A stretch of DNA of 64,000 bases from Lactobacillus taiwanensis DSM 21401 (GTDB taxonomy: Bacteria > Bacillota > Bacilli > Lactobacillales > Lactobacillaceae): NCBI RefSeq assembly GCF_001436695.1, contig NZ_AYZG01000051.1, positions 24,211-88,210 of the forward strand. The letters are read 5' to 3'. Below the pieces are notes generated by a model. That model was not told the origin of the DNA, ran no database searches, and saw only the letters and a list, made by a program, of their open reading frames with translations. The position numbers and the translations under genes were made by a program. This document shows positions 55,129-63,505 of this stretch, one piece after another; positions within the stretch are counted from its first letter, which is position 1, and the number at the start of each line of letters is the position of its first letter.

Positions 55129-55850
55129 TGCAAATTTATACTAAATTAACTGATCTTCGTGATAAAAGGAAGTTCTTTATCCAAGTATGAAACTGCTGCT
55201 TTATTAGAAACTGGTTTAACAGCACATGGAAAACCGCTTGCAGATCATTTGGCAGCACTTGATTTGAGTAGAGCTTACGATTATGTTCAAGAATTAGCGA
55301 TTGGAAAATTGCCTCTTGACGAAATTACTATTCGTGATATTAATCGCCTTGTAACTTATTCTGATAATCCTACTAAACGAGCAGAGGCTGGTCAGTATCG
55401 TCAAATTAAGGTATGGCCTAATGGCGCACCAGAAGTACATTATGCGGATCCAAGTGATATTCCTAATGACATGCAAAAGCTAATTCAGTGGTATCAAGAA
55501 GTAGAAGGAAAAGAGCACCCAGTGAAAGTAGCTGCTATGCTTCATTTAAAGTTTGTTACTATTCATCCCTTTAGAGATGGAAATGGTCGAACTGCACGAC
55601 TTTTAATGAATTTTGAATTAGTAAAGCATGGTTATTTGATAATTAATATTCAACCAGATAAGATTAGTCGAATGCTTATATGGAAGCTTTAAAACAAGCA
55701 CAAATTGAGGATAATTATGAGTCATTTATTGAATTAGTGGCTGATTATGAGCAAGATGAATTAGATCAGCGAATAGATTTATTAACTAGGATTGAAAAAG
55801 AAAGAAAATTCGCACAAAGTCAAACTAGATTGGATAAGTTTGATAAGTAA
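55129..55850 (+). pseudogene. Fic family protein, two frame breaks
   Basis: MQIYTKLTDLRDKRKFF is followed by a stop; GSSLSKYETAALLETGLTAH continues in another frame with part of the helical N-terminal region missing. The AMPylation motif HPFRDGNGRTARLLMN is intact. A second break at about 55677 (one A short in ISRNAYMEAL) shifts the C-terminus (ALKQAQIEDNYESFIELVAD to LDKFDK). Intact relatives have 300 or more residues and transfer AMP to proteins. Two breaks plus a deletion argue for a true pseudogene rather than one sequencing error. Confidence 0.85.
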
Positions 55851-55861
55851 TTAGTAAGACT

Positions 55862-55893
55862 AAAGCAGATTCTTGTATGAACCTGCTTTTTTT
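55862..55893 (+). terminator. rho-independent terminator
   Basis: AAAGCAG-A-TTC pairs with GAA-C-CTGCTTT, followed by T7. Confidence 0.8.
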
Positions 55894-55903
55894 ATTTGCC
55901 GTA

Positions 55904-55993
55904 AAGTATAAAACTAGTATAAAAAAAGCATAAAATCATTTGCTTAAGTATAAAATAAGTATAAAATAAGTATAAAATCTGTATTTTATACTT
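55904..55993 (+). repeat. phased AAGTATAAAA repeat array upstream of an AAA ATPase gene
   Basis: Copies of AAGTATAAAA lie at 55904, 55946, 55957 and 55968, with variants TAGTATAAAA at 55915 and AAGCATAAAA at 55926. The spacings are 11, 11, 20, 11 and 11 bp, one helical turn in each run. An inverted copy, TTTTATACTT (55984-55993), forms with the last direct copy a perfect 11-bp inverted repeat around CTGT. It ends 24 nt before the ATPase start and includes -10-like TATAAA elements, so it is probably an operator array for that gene. Confidence 0.8.
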
Positions 55994-56016
55994 ATTAATT
56001 GACTGAGGTGAGATTG

Positions 56017-57135
56017 ATGGTTCAAGAAAATGAAGTTTTAAAAAATCCATTTATGCCAAGTTTTGGAAGAATTCCGCCAATGGTCCTAGATCAACAGACG
56101 ATTATGAATAATTATATTTTTCATTTAAATCTAGGTGATGCAAAGTATCAGACATCATTAGTTTATGGAGTTAGAGGTAGTGGAAAGACAGTTTTTCTTT
56201 TAAATGTCCAAAGAAATTATGAAAAAGAGAAAAATCATTATTTTGTTCGGTTAAACTTGGGTCAAGGAAATCTGCTTTTTCAATTATTGAGCAGTTTGCA
56301 ACAAATTTCAGGTATTGATTGGAAAGAAGTTTTAAAATCAATTCAAGGGATAAATTTATTTGGTAATGGAATGAGTTTTAAATCCGTTGAAGACATTGGA
56401 ATAATAAATTATAGCGACGTTCTAAAACATATTTTAGTAAAGCTGAAAAAAAGAGGAATTTCTATTTTAGTTGGTATTGACGAAATTGAAGTAAGCGATG
56501 ATGTTAGAGCTTTTGCCTCAGTTTATCAAACTTTAATTGGGGATGATTTAGATATTTCATTAATTATGACTGGTCTTCCCAGTAGAATTTCCGATTTACA
56601 GCATGAAAAGACATTAACTTTTTTACTGAGAAGTAATCGTATATATTTAAAGCCACTTGATAAAATGTCAGTTGAAGATAATTTTACAATGGCATTTAAG
56701 AGAGGAAACAAGACAATTTCTCCGTTAGTTATGAAAAGACTAATTGAGGGTGTAAAAGGATATGCTTATGCATTTCAGACAATAGGTTATTATGCTTGGG
56801 AGGAAAGTAAAGATGATATTAATAATCAAGTTGCTAACGAAGTAATTGATTTATCTAAATCCGATTTGTATCAAAATGCATATGAAAAATTATATACTGA
56901 GATTTCAAGTACTGATCGAAAGTTTCTAGATATAATGGCGCAATATCCGAGTTCAATAGTGCCAATTTCTTATATTGTTGATGAGCTAAAGAAAAGTAAA
57001 AATTATATTTCTGTATATCGAGCACGTTTATTAGATGATCAATTAATCTATGCTCCAGAGCGTGGATATGTAAGTTTTACGCTACCTTTCTTTTCAGATT
57101 TTATTCGATGGTATAAAGAAAATCATTTAATTTAA
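56017..57135 (+). CDS. Orc1/Cdc6- or archaeal-ATPase-like AAA protein
   Basis: 372 residues. Walker A is YGVRGSGKTVFLL (about 50-62), Walker B ILVGIDEIE (D155, E156) and sensor-like SLIMTGLPS (181-189). The C-terminal 90 residues (DRKFLDIMAQYPSSIVPISY, YISVYRARLLDDQLIY, then VSFTLPFF) look like a winged helix, as in Orc1/Cdc6 and archaeal STAND-like ATPases. The target is unknown. ATG 56017 has GAGGTG (56005-56010) upstream; an earlier in-frame start at 55999 lacks one. It sits behind the phased repeats, which it may bind. Confidence 0.75.
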   Translation: MVQENEVLKNPFMPSFGRIPPMVLDQQTIMNNYIFHLNLGDAKYQTSLVYGVRGSGKTVFLLNVQRNYEKEKNHYFVRLNLGQGNLLFQLLSSLQQISGIDWKEVLKSIQGINLFGNGMSFKSVEDIGIINYSDVLKHILVKLKKRGISILVGIDEIEVSDDVRAFASVYQTLIGDDLDISLIMTGLPSRISDLQHEKTLTFLLRSNRIYLKPLDKMSVEDNFTMAFKRGNKTISPLVMKRLIEGVKGYAYAFQTIGYYAWEESKDDINNQVANEVIDLSKSDLYQNAYEKLYTEISSTDRKFLDIMAQYPSSIVPISYIVDELKKSKNYISVYRARLLDDQLIYAPERGYVSFTLPFFSDFIRWYKENHLI

Positions 57136-57143
57136 ATAGCATT

Positions 57144-57184
57144 AATAAGCTAAGAAAAATTTTTCTGTAGCTTATTTTTTTAAT
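57144..57184 (+). terminator. rho-independent terminator
   Basis: AATAAGCTA pairs with TAGCTTATT, with an inner AGAAA/TTTCT stem, then a T run. It separates the ATPase from the next gene. Confidence 0.85.
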
Positions 57185-57191
57185 TTGTTTA

Positions 57192-57200
57192 TGATATAAT
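57192..57200 (+). promoter_or_regulatory. extended -10 promoter of the PLD-AAA gene
   Basis: TGA-TATAAT is a perfect extended -10. No -35 better than TTATTT (57172-57177) is seen. Confidence 0.65.
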
Positions 57201-57215
57201 TTTATCAAAATATTA

Positions 57216-57229
57216 CGAACATATGTACG
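57216..57229 (+). promoter_or_regulatory. LexA (SOS) box-like operator
   Basis: CGAACATATGTACG differs by one base from the Gram-positive LexA box CGAAC-N4-GTTCG. It lies 15 bp after the -10 element and 22 nt before the start codon, where a bound repressor would block transcription. Confidence 0.6.
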
Positions 57230-57250
57230 ATAGTGCGATTGGAGGGACAA

Positions 57251-59446
57251 ATGTTAACTATTTATGATTTAAAGAACAAGGTAATGCTAAATCAACCTGA
57301 TTTTTTTAATCTGGTTGAAGGCTTTGACTCTTTTAAGGGTGTTAGTTTTGTTGGTAGTTTTAAGATAATTGAAAAAGAGTTAATGCCACGCTTTAAGCAA
57401 ATTGATCTAATTTTAGGAATGGAAGACCAAAAAACTGGTAAAAATTTAGATCAGCTTTTTAATGTATCAAATAAAGTTAAAGAACTTCTTTCTGTAAGTG
57501 CTGACTTTTTGGATCGAATTGAGAATCAAACTTTGCAATTAAAATTTACTAAAGATGAATTATTTCATAGTAAATACTTTATTGTTGAAAACAAAACTGA
57601 TTTTATTATCTTTAATGGATCAATGAACCTTACTCAAAAAGCTTTAAAGCATAATCATGAAATGCTTTGGATGTATCATGGTAAAAAGAATGATTTACAA
57701 GATTTAAAAATTTATGAAGAGCATCAAAAGCTTTTTAAGCATAATTTCGAAAAAGATAGTGTTGATTATCTAGATAGAAAGATTATTAATAATCTTTACG
57801 GCAAGACGAGAAAACAAATCACGGCAATTATCGCTGATGAAGTTGTAGATAAGATTCAGCAGAATATCGTTGAAGTAAATCCAGCAGACGTTGTTAAGAT
57901 AACCAACGATGCTCAGCAAAAGGAACAAACTTATGAACTTCATCCTGAAACTGTCCAAAAAGTAGCTAAGGAGCTTTTTACTGAAAAAGGAAATAAGCGT
58001 CGAAACGAAGAAAAGGCAAGAGAAGAAGTTAAGAAAATTGTTTTTCAAGACTTTAGTGATTCTTCAGAAAATAGAGTAATAAAAGCAAGTGAACTATATC
58101 CCAAGCCTATTTGGGCACATCAAGAAGATAAGATTATTGTTGAAGATGAAAATAAATTATTCCATCCGCTTAAAGTAGATGAAAATCTTGTAACTGAAGA
58201 TGATGTGCGGACTTTTGTAAGAATAATCGAAAGTTTTCGCTTTAACAAAGTAAAAAATGAAAGTCACCAAGCACTCTCGGCGTTTATCTATTTAATGACT
58301 GCTCCAATGATTTGGAAAATTAGAGAAATATATCGTAAGTCTAATTTTTCAAAAAGTGCTGATCAAATTCCGCTTTCTATGGTATTAATCGGACGTGGGA
58401 CAACTGGAAAAACTTTATTAGTTCGTGATTATTTTAAGAAATTTACCGGGGACAATTCGCATAGTTTACAATATACCGAAATTAATGACGGAAATGCTTC
58501 TAGAACTGATAAGGCAGTGAAATTCTTAGATAATTATTTGCACTCTGCTCGTTTTATTTCTCCAATGATTGTTGATGAGTTAAACAGTAATTTCTTACAC
58601 AGTAAGGTTGCACTTAATGCAATTAAACAATGGTCCAACACTATTCAAGGAATTCATAATATTAACATTTTTGCGATGAATCATAATGCTGGTAGTAGGG
58701 AAATCAATAATCTGGAAGAAATTACGAAACGTGTTTATTATCTATCGTTTGAAGCTCCATGGCTTCCATCGAATCAGCAAGAGATTAACTATAATATGTT
58801 AATTAACGATAACAATGACCATATTTATCGATACGTTGTTTATGAATTGAATAAACGTCTTGTCAATCTTACTGGTGAAGAAGAGGCTAATTTAATCGAT
58901 GATTATTTAAGTTTAACTAAAAAAATTTTATCTAACTTGTTAAGGAAATATGGTTATTACGATAGATTAAAAGATATTTTAGGCAGTAATTATGATTATA
59001 AGATTGATCGTAATCGAATTACTTGGAAGATGTTAATTTTAGATGATCACTATGAACACATTGCCTTTACAGATGGTGATGATAAATATTTCCACGTTTC
59101 AAAAGCAATTTTTAATGATTTTAAAGCCAATGGGTATGAAAATATTAATCAGACTTTAGATAATTATTTTAATATGTTTCCTCGTGAAGCCGGAATTGCA
59201 ATCGAACAGTACGGCAATGGGATGCGTCTTGACATCGATAAGTTTGATAAATTTGTTGGTGAACCTTTAATTAGAAATCACTATAAGAAATTACACAAAG
59301 ATGAAACACAGCAAGATGATATGAAAGAATTTCTTAAAATACAGACTAAACAAACACAGGTAATGCAAGAAACTATGGAAAAGCTAACTAAGCAACAGGA
59401 AGAGAAAAATAGGAAAGGATTTTTTTCTCGTTTATTTAAACATTAG
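57251..59446 (+). CDS. phospholipase-D-type nuclease fused to AAA ATPase
   Basis: 731-residue two-domain protein. The N-terminal part (about 1-170) carries one HKD motif: H106-x-K108 in LFHSKYFIVENK and N122-GSMN-126 in FNGSMNLTQKA, as in single-HKD PLD nucleases that dimerise. A charged helical linker (about 180-300) follows. The AAA domain has Walker A LIGRGTTGKTLL (about 379-390), Walker B PMIVDELN (D442, E443) and sensor-like FAMNHNA (475-480). The tail is coiled coil (KQTQVMQETMEKLTKQQEEK) ending GFFSRLFKH. ATG 57251 has GGAGGG 5 nt upstream. Probably acts on DNA; a defence role is inferred. Confidence 0.8.
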   Translation: MLTIYDLKNKVMLNQPDFFNLVEGFDSFKGVSFVGSFKIIEKELMPRFKQIDLILGMEDQKTGKNLDQLFNVSNKVKELLSVSADFLDRIENQTLQLKFTKDELFHSKYFIVENKTDFIIFNGSMNLTQKALKHNHEMLWMYHGKKNDLQDLKIYEEHQKLFKHNFEKDSVDYLDRKIINNLYGKTRKQITAIIADEVVDKIQQNIVEVNPADVVKITNDAQQKEQTYELHPETVQKVAKELFTEKGNKRRNEEKAREEVKKIVFQDFSDSSENRVIKASELYPKPIWAHQEDKIIVEDENKLFHPLKVDENLVTEDDVRTFVRIIESFRFNKVKNESHQALSAFIYLMTAPMIWKIREIYRKSNFSKSADQIPLSMVLIGRGTTGKTLLVRDYFKKFTGDNSHSLQYTEINDGNASRTDKAVKFLDNYLHSARFISPMIVDELNSNFLHSKVALNAIKQWSNTIQGIHNINIFAMNHNAGSREINNLEEITKRVYYLSFEAPWLPSNQQEINYNMLINDNNDHIYRYVVYELNKRLVNLTGEEEANLIDDYLSLTKKILSNLLRKYGYYDRLKDILGSNYDYKIDRNRITWKMLILDDHYEHIAFTDGDDKYFHVSKAIFNDFKANGYENINQTLDNYFNMFPREAGIAIEQYGNGMRLDIDKFDKFVGEPLIRNHYKKLHKDETQQDDMKEFLKIQTKQTQVMQETMEKLTKQQEEKNRKGFFSRLFKH

Positions 59447-59459
59447 CTAAATAAGTTAT

Positions 59460-59490
59460 AAGCAGAGATTGTAAAAAATCTCTGCTTTTT
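59460..59490 (+). terminator. rho-independent terminator
   Basis: AAGCAGAGATT pairs with AATCTCTGCTT around a short loop, followed by T5. Confidence 0.88.
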
Positions 59491-59587
59491 AATACCTGAA
59501 AAAAATATAAGTAATCTATTGAAAAAATTATTATACTTAAGTAATATTTAATTTAAATCAAAAATATAAACAAATGAGGTGAACAAA

Positions 59588-60133
59588 TTGGGAAAATATC
59601 CGTTTATTTTACATAATTTTAAAACTAGAAAATATGATGTTGAATTAGTTTTACCTGAAACTTGGCAGGCAAAAGACTTATTTGATCAGCTGCAGAAAAA
59701 TTTAATTGAATTTTCTAAATGGTTAGTTTGGGCTGACAAAATTGATTCTGTTCAAAAGGAAGTAGATTCAATTAAGCAATTTCAACAGAAAATGGTTGAT
59801 GGTACAGCATTTAATTTGGTAATTTTAGTTGATGAAATTCCAGCTGGCATGATTGACTTACATGACTTAAATTCAGAGTCAGGTGAAGTTGGATATTGGC
59901 TGTCGAATGATTTTCAGCACTTAGGAATTATGACTGAATCTGTCGAATTTCTTAAAAAGTATGCATTTGAACAATTAGGGCTCAAATATTTAATTTTAAG
60001 AACTCATCCTCAAAATTTTGCAAGTCAGAATGTGGCTAAGCGAAGTGGATTTGAATATCAAAAAAATGATAATAATGGTCATAAAAAGTTTATCTTAAAA
60101 AATAATGTTAGGAGAACAGAAACATGGAACTAA
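59588..60133 (+). CDS. GNAT family N-acetyltransferase (RimJ/RimL-like)
   Basis: 181 residues. EVGYWLSNDFQHLGIMTESV is RimJ/RimL motif A and HPQNFASQNVAKRSGFEYQ motif B. TTG 59588 is preferred because GAGGTGA (59576-59582) is 5 nt upstream; the alternative GTG 59579 is inside that ribosome site. It probably acetylates a protein N-terminus or an amine. It overlaps the next acetyltransferase gene by 10 nt. Confidence 0.85.
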   Translation: MGKYPFILHNFKTRKYDVELVLPETWQAKDLFDQLQKNLIEFSKWLVWADKIDSVQKEVDSIKQFQQKMVDGTAFNLVILVDEIPAGMIDLHDLNSESGEVGYWLSNDFQHLGIMTESVEFLKKYAFEQLGLKYLILRTHPQNFASQNVAKRSGFEYQKNDNNGHKKFILKNNVRRTETWN

Positions 60134-60606
60134 AAAAGGTAACTAATCAAAATCTTTGGGATGTTGTAAATCTTAAAGTTAAGTCAGATCAAAAAGAATA
60201 TGTTGCAGATAATGCGACTAGTTTGTTAGAAGCATACGCAACTCAAAATGAAGGTGAAAAAGTTGAAACCTTTGCTGTTTATGAAAAAGATAATTTGGTT
60301 GGCTTTGCAATGATTAACTTTAATGTATGCAACTGGGAAGGTGCACCAAAAGTTGCTCGTAATAATTATTGCTTGTGGCGTTTTATGATTGATCAAAAAT
60401 ATCAAGATCAGGGATTAGGAGTAGATGCGCTAGCTACACTTATTAAATATATGAAAACGATGCCTTTAGGAAATGGAAATAAAGTGTATCTTTCTTACGT
60501 TCCTTCAAATGTTGCCGCTCAACAGTTATATAAGGCTGCTGGTTTTGTACCTAATGGTGAGAGAATTGAAGAAGAAGTTGTTTTAGTTTTAGATTTGGAG
60601 AAATAA
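60124..60606 (+). CDS. GNAT family N-acetyltransferase (polyamine acetyltransferase-like)
   Basis: 160 residues. The W-RFMID-YQ-GLG pattern (LWRFMIDQKYQDQGLGVDAL) is typical of the BltD/PaiA-like spermine/spermidine acetyltransferases; motif B is LSYVPSNVAAQQLYKAAGFV. The substrate is inferred from similarity only. AGGAGA lies upstream inside the previous gene. Confidence 0.85.
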   Translation: MELKKVTNQNLWDVVNLKVKSDQKEYVADNATSLLEAYATQNEGEKVETFAVYEKDNLVGFAMINFNVCNWEGAPKVARNNYCLWRFMIDQKYQDQGLGVDALATLIKYMKTMPLGNGNKVYLSYVPSNVAAQQLYKAAGFVPNGERIEEEVVLVLDLEK

Positions 60607-60610
60607 GTTT

Positions 60611-60877
60611 ATGAAAGTTTTATCTAAATTAATGATTAAAGGAATAGGAATATGTTTTGTCCTATTAATGTTCTATTTTGTGATAAATTTATTCATTAAT
60701 TTTAATGTTTTTCAGATCTCGAATATTTTCGGCGTACAATTAATAATTGACGTATCAAAAGGAAGAACTGTAACAATGAACAGCATTACACCTAATTTTT
60801 ATATTAGTTTATTACTTTTTACTCTTTTTTATGGAGGAATAACATTTTGGATAAACAAGAGAAGAAGCAAATTATGA
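60611..60877 (+). CDS. small membrane protein
   Basis: 88 residues with two membrane helices (GIGICFVLLMFYFVINLFI and FYISLLLFTLFYGGITFWI) and a basic C-terminus NKRRSKL. The loop between them is extracytoplasmic. No family recognised. It starts 4 nt after the acetyltransferase stop; the next gene begins inside its end. Confidence 0.6.
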   Translation: MKVLSKLMIKGIGICFVLLMFYFVINLFINFNVFQISNIFGVQLIIDVSKGRTVTMNSITPNFYISLLLFTLFYGGITFWINKRRSKL

Positions 60878-61491
60878 AGCAGGATCAACTTATTGACTGG
60901 GCAAAGAGACTTCAAAGTTTGGCGCAAGCTGGCTTAACGTATGGGAAAGATAATTTTGACTTAGAGAGATATCAAGAAATTCGCGATATTTCAGCTGAAA
61001 TGATGGCAGAAAAATCTGGTTTGCCAGTTGAAAAGGTAAAAGAACTTTTCTGCAACGAAGTGGGATATCAAACACCTAAGCTTGGAACTCGGGCAGCTAT
61101 TTTTAAAGATAATAAAATTCTGCTTGTTCAAGAAAATGATGGTACTTGGTCAATTCCTGGTGGTTGGTGTGAAGTGAATCTTTCTGTTAAGGAAAATGTA
61201 ATCAAAGAAATCAAGGAAGAAGCTGGAATTGATATTGCTGTTGAAAGATTAATTGCGATCCATGACAGTAATAAGCATTATAAGGGAATGTATCCTTATG
61301 GGATTACAACAGTATTTTTCTCATGTAAACCAACAGGCGGTAGTTTCACAGAAAATGATGAAACAATTGCTAGTGGATATTTTGCATTAGATAATTTGCC
61401 TGAATTAAGTGAAGACAAGGGATCAAAAGAACAAGTAGAGATGTGCTTTAAGGCATATCATAATCCTACCTGGCAAGCGGAATTCGAATAG
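60847..61491 (+). CDS. Nudix hydrolase with NUDIX_N_2 domain (ADP-ribose pyrophosphatase type)
   Basis: 214 residues. The N-terminal domain (LIDWAKRLQSLAQAGLTYGK, about 14-75) is the NUDIX_N_2 module. The Nudix box reads GGWCEVNLSVKENVIKEIKE, then EAGI; it keeps the KE-x2-EE metal core, but has Leu where the canonical first Glu stands, as seen in this subfamily. TTG 60847 has GGAGG (60833-60837) upstream; ATG 60874 is an alternative. Overlaps the upstream gene by 31 nt. Confidence 0.88.
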   Translation: MDKQEKKQIMKQDQLIDWAKRLQSLAQAGLTYGKDNFDLERYQEIRDISAEMMAEKSGLPVEKVKELFCNEVGYQTPKLGTRAAIFKDNKILLVQENDGTWSIPGGWCEVNLSVKENVIKEIKEEAGIDIAVERLIAIHDSNKHYKGMYPYGITTVFFSCKPTGGSFTENDETIASGYFALDNLPELSEDKGSKEQVEMCFKAYHNPTWQAEFE

Positions 61492-61503
61492 GAAAGGAGC
61501 ATT

Positions 61504-62286
61504 ATGCAGAGAAGAGAGATTGAAACTGAATTAGGTAAAATTAATTTTGCATATCGAAAAGGAGACCCATTAGTTGTTTTCTTGAATGGCTTTGGTAGCT
61601 TTGGTACAGGTCAATCCTTTTTAAAAGTAATTGAATCTTTGCCAAATGAGTATGGTTATTTTGCACCGGATTATTTGAATAGTGGCTTCAGTGGTACGTC
61701 TTTAAAGGACTATACGGTAGCAGATGAAGCTACTGAATTAGCAAAAATTATTAATGATTTTAAAGCAGAAAAAGTTATTATTTTGTCTCATAGCATTGGT
61801 GGTGTATATGCTATGCAAATGAAAGATAAGATCAATAATTTAAAGGCTTTTGTAGGAATTGAACCAACTACTAGAGAAATTATGTTAAATCCTCCAAAGG
61901 AACCGGCTTATATTGAGAAAAATAAAAACATGGCAAAACTTCAAGAAAAAATTGAAGCTGATCTTAGAGAACTTTTCACTCCAGAAGAAAATAAAAAGTT
62001 TTGGGCAATTACAGAACAAAATGCAAAAAAATTTGATGAAAAAGATAATTTGAATGCACAAGCAGCTTACGAAAATGATTCATTTTGGAAAGCTGATACT
62101 AGGATAAGCGATAAAACACCAGCTATTGTTATTACAGAGAAGTACCGTGAAAATGAATATAAGCGGTCAGAGTATGCTTCAAATAATTCGAAATCTAAAG
62201 TCATAACATTGGGTAATTCGCATTATATTCATTTTGAATATCCAAAGAAAATTGCAGAAATAGTTGAAGAGGTTATAGATTTTTAA
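61504..62286 (+). CDS. alpha/beta hydrolase
   Basis: 260 residues. VVFLNGFGSFGTGQSFLKV forms the oxyanion strand (NGFG in place of HG-G), VIILSHSIGGVYAMQ contains nucleophile S97, and a C-terminal GNSHYIHFEYP has the catalytic His. Cytoplasmic, no signal peptide. Substrate unknown; possibly an ester, lactone or peptide. AGGAAAGGAG is the ribosome site, 12 nt after the Nudix gene. Confidence 0.87.
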   Translation: MQRREIETELGKINFAYRKGDPLVVFLNGFGSFGTGQSFLKVIESLPNEYGYFAPDYLNSGFSGTSLKDYTVADEATELAKIINDFKAEKVIILSHSIGGVYAMQMKDKINNLKAFVGIEPTTREIMLNPPKEPAYIEKNKNMAKLQEKIEADLRELFTPEENKKFWAITEQNAKKFDEKDNLNAQAAYENDSFWKADTRISDKTPAIVITEKYRENEYKRSEYASNNSKSKVITLGNSHYIHFEYPKKIAEIVEEVIDF

Positions 62287-62311
62287 GAAAAAATAATAGG
62301 AGTTGATGATT

Positions 62312-63505
62312 ATGAGGTTAAAGAGTGTAAGCTTTAAAATTGTAGTTTTATTTTTAGTTTTTACAGCAGTTTTTACACTTTTCCGATCATCAATGTCAGG
62401 AATTTTTTCATTATTTTATGCTAAAAATGGAATCCCAAATGCAAATATTAGTTCAATAAAATCTTTTCAAAACATCGGTATTATGTTTGGGCTTCTTCCA
62501 GCCGGATATTTGGCGGATAAAGTTGGAAGATTGAAAGTTCTAGCTTTATCATCTTTAGTTATTGCCACGAGTTTTTTCATTCTAATTCTATTTAGAAACT
62601 TCTTTTTCTTTTCAATGGCAGAGCTTTTATATGGTATTGGCTTGGCACTTAATTCAGGTACTTTGCTTGCTTACATAACTGATTTACAGGAACAAAATGA
62701 AATTGCTCCTAGTAGCAAACTAATGGGGATGCAAGTAATCGTTTTGAATTTAACTACTTTAATTGGTGGAAATATTGGTACTTGGCTATTTGGAATTAAA
62801 GACACTGCACCGATATGGTTTGCAATGCTTGGACTTGTGTTATACCCAACCCTTATTTGGTTCATGATAAGTTTCTTATCCTTTTCAGATAATAGAGCTT
62901 CTAGTAAAAAGAAAGATAAATATAATATTAAAAATATTGTTGGCTTTTTTAGAAAAAGAAACTTTTGGATATTATTGTTGCTGAATGTGGGCTATGATTG
63001 TGGAACGCAATTTATCCTTATCTATTGGTCAATTATTTATGTTGAGAAATTAGGCTTTAATCTTTCACTGGTTTATACGTTATTTATGTGTGCACTAATT
63101 CTAGGTTCGGTTTTATTTAGTAGAATTTCTACTTTCCTTAATTCAAAAGGAATTACTTTGTTAAATACTGGAAGTATGATTGGAGCATTTATATTAAGTG
63201 GGACTCTAAAAAATAAATATTTACTGCTTTGCCTTTTTCTATTAATTGAATTATTAATGGGAATGATGTCAGGACAAATTTCAGCTACTAGTAATGAAGC
63301 TATTTATGGAGAAAGCAATAAGTCGACTATGCTTTCAACTGTTTCATTTATTGCAGAGATCTTAGTTAGTATTTCATTATTTATAAGCAATAGTATTATG
63401 AAAGTATTTGGAGATTTAAAAGTAATGTTTTTTGTCTCCGCAGTGTATTTTGGTGTTGTTTTGCTAACAATACCTTTAATAAAGGAAAAACAAAATGTTA
63501 GATAA
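62312..63505 (+). CDS. MFS transporter
   Basis: 397 residues with about 12 membrane helices. The motif A-like loop is GYLADKVGRLKVLA between helices 2 and 3, and LLYGIGLALNSGTLLAYI is helix 4. This is the drug-efflux-type MFS shape; the substrate is not predictable. ATG 62312 is 9 nt from AGGAG; TTG 62303 and ATG 62306 are too close to it. Overlaps the next gene by 11 nt. Confidence 0.88.
   Translation: MRLKSVSFKIVVLFLVFTAVFTLFRSSMSGIFSLFYAKNGIPNANISSIKSFQNIGIMFGLLPAGYLADKVGRLKVLALSSLVIATSFFILILFRNFFFFSMAELLYGIGLALNSGTLLAYITDLQEQNEIAPSSKLMGMQVIVLNLTTLIGGNIGTWLFGIKDTAPIWFAMLGLVLYPTLIWFMISFLSFSDNRASSKKKDKYNIKNIVGFFRKRNFWILLLLNVGYDCGTQFILIYWSIIYVEKLGFNLSLVYTLFMCALILGSVLFSRISTFLNSKGITLLNTGSMIGAFILSGTLKNKYLLLCLFLLIELLMGMMSGQISATSNEAIYGESNKSTMLSTVSFIAEILVSISLFISNSIMKVFGDLKVMFFVSAVYFGVVLLTIPLIKEKQNVR

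Noticed and set aside
55904-55993. Repeat array as a plasmid-type replication origin
   Set aside because: No Rep protein or DnaA boxes were seen and the flanks look chromosomal; an operator array is the simpler reading, kept as a finding.
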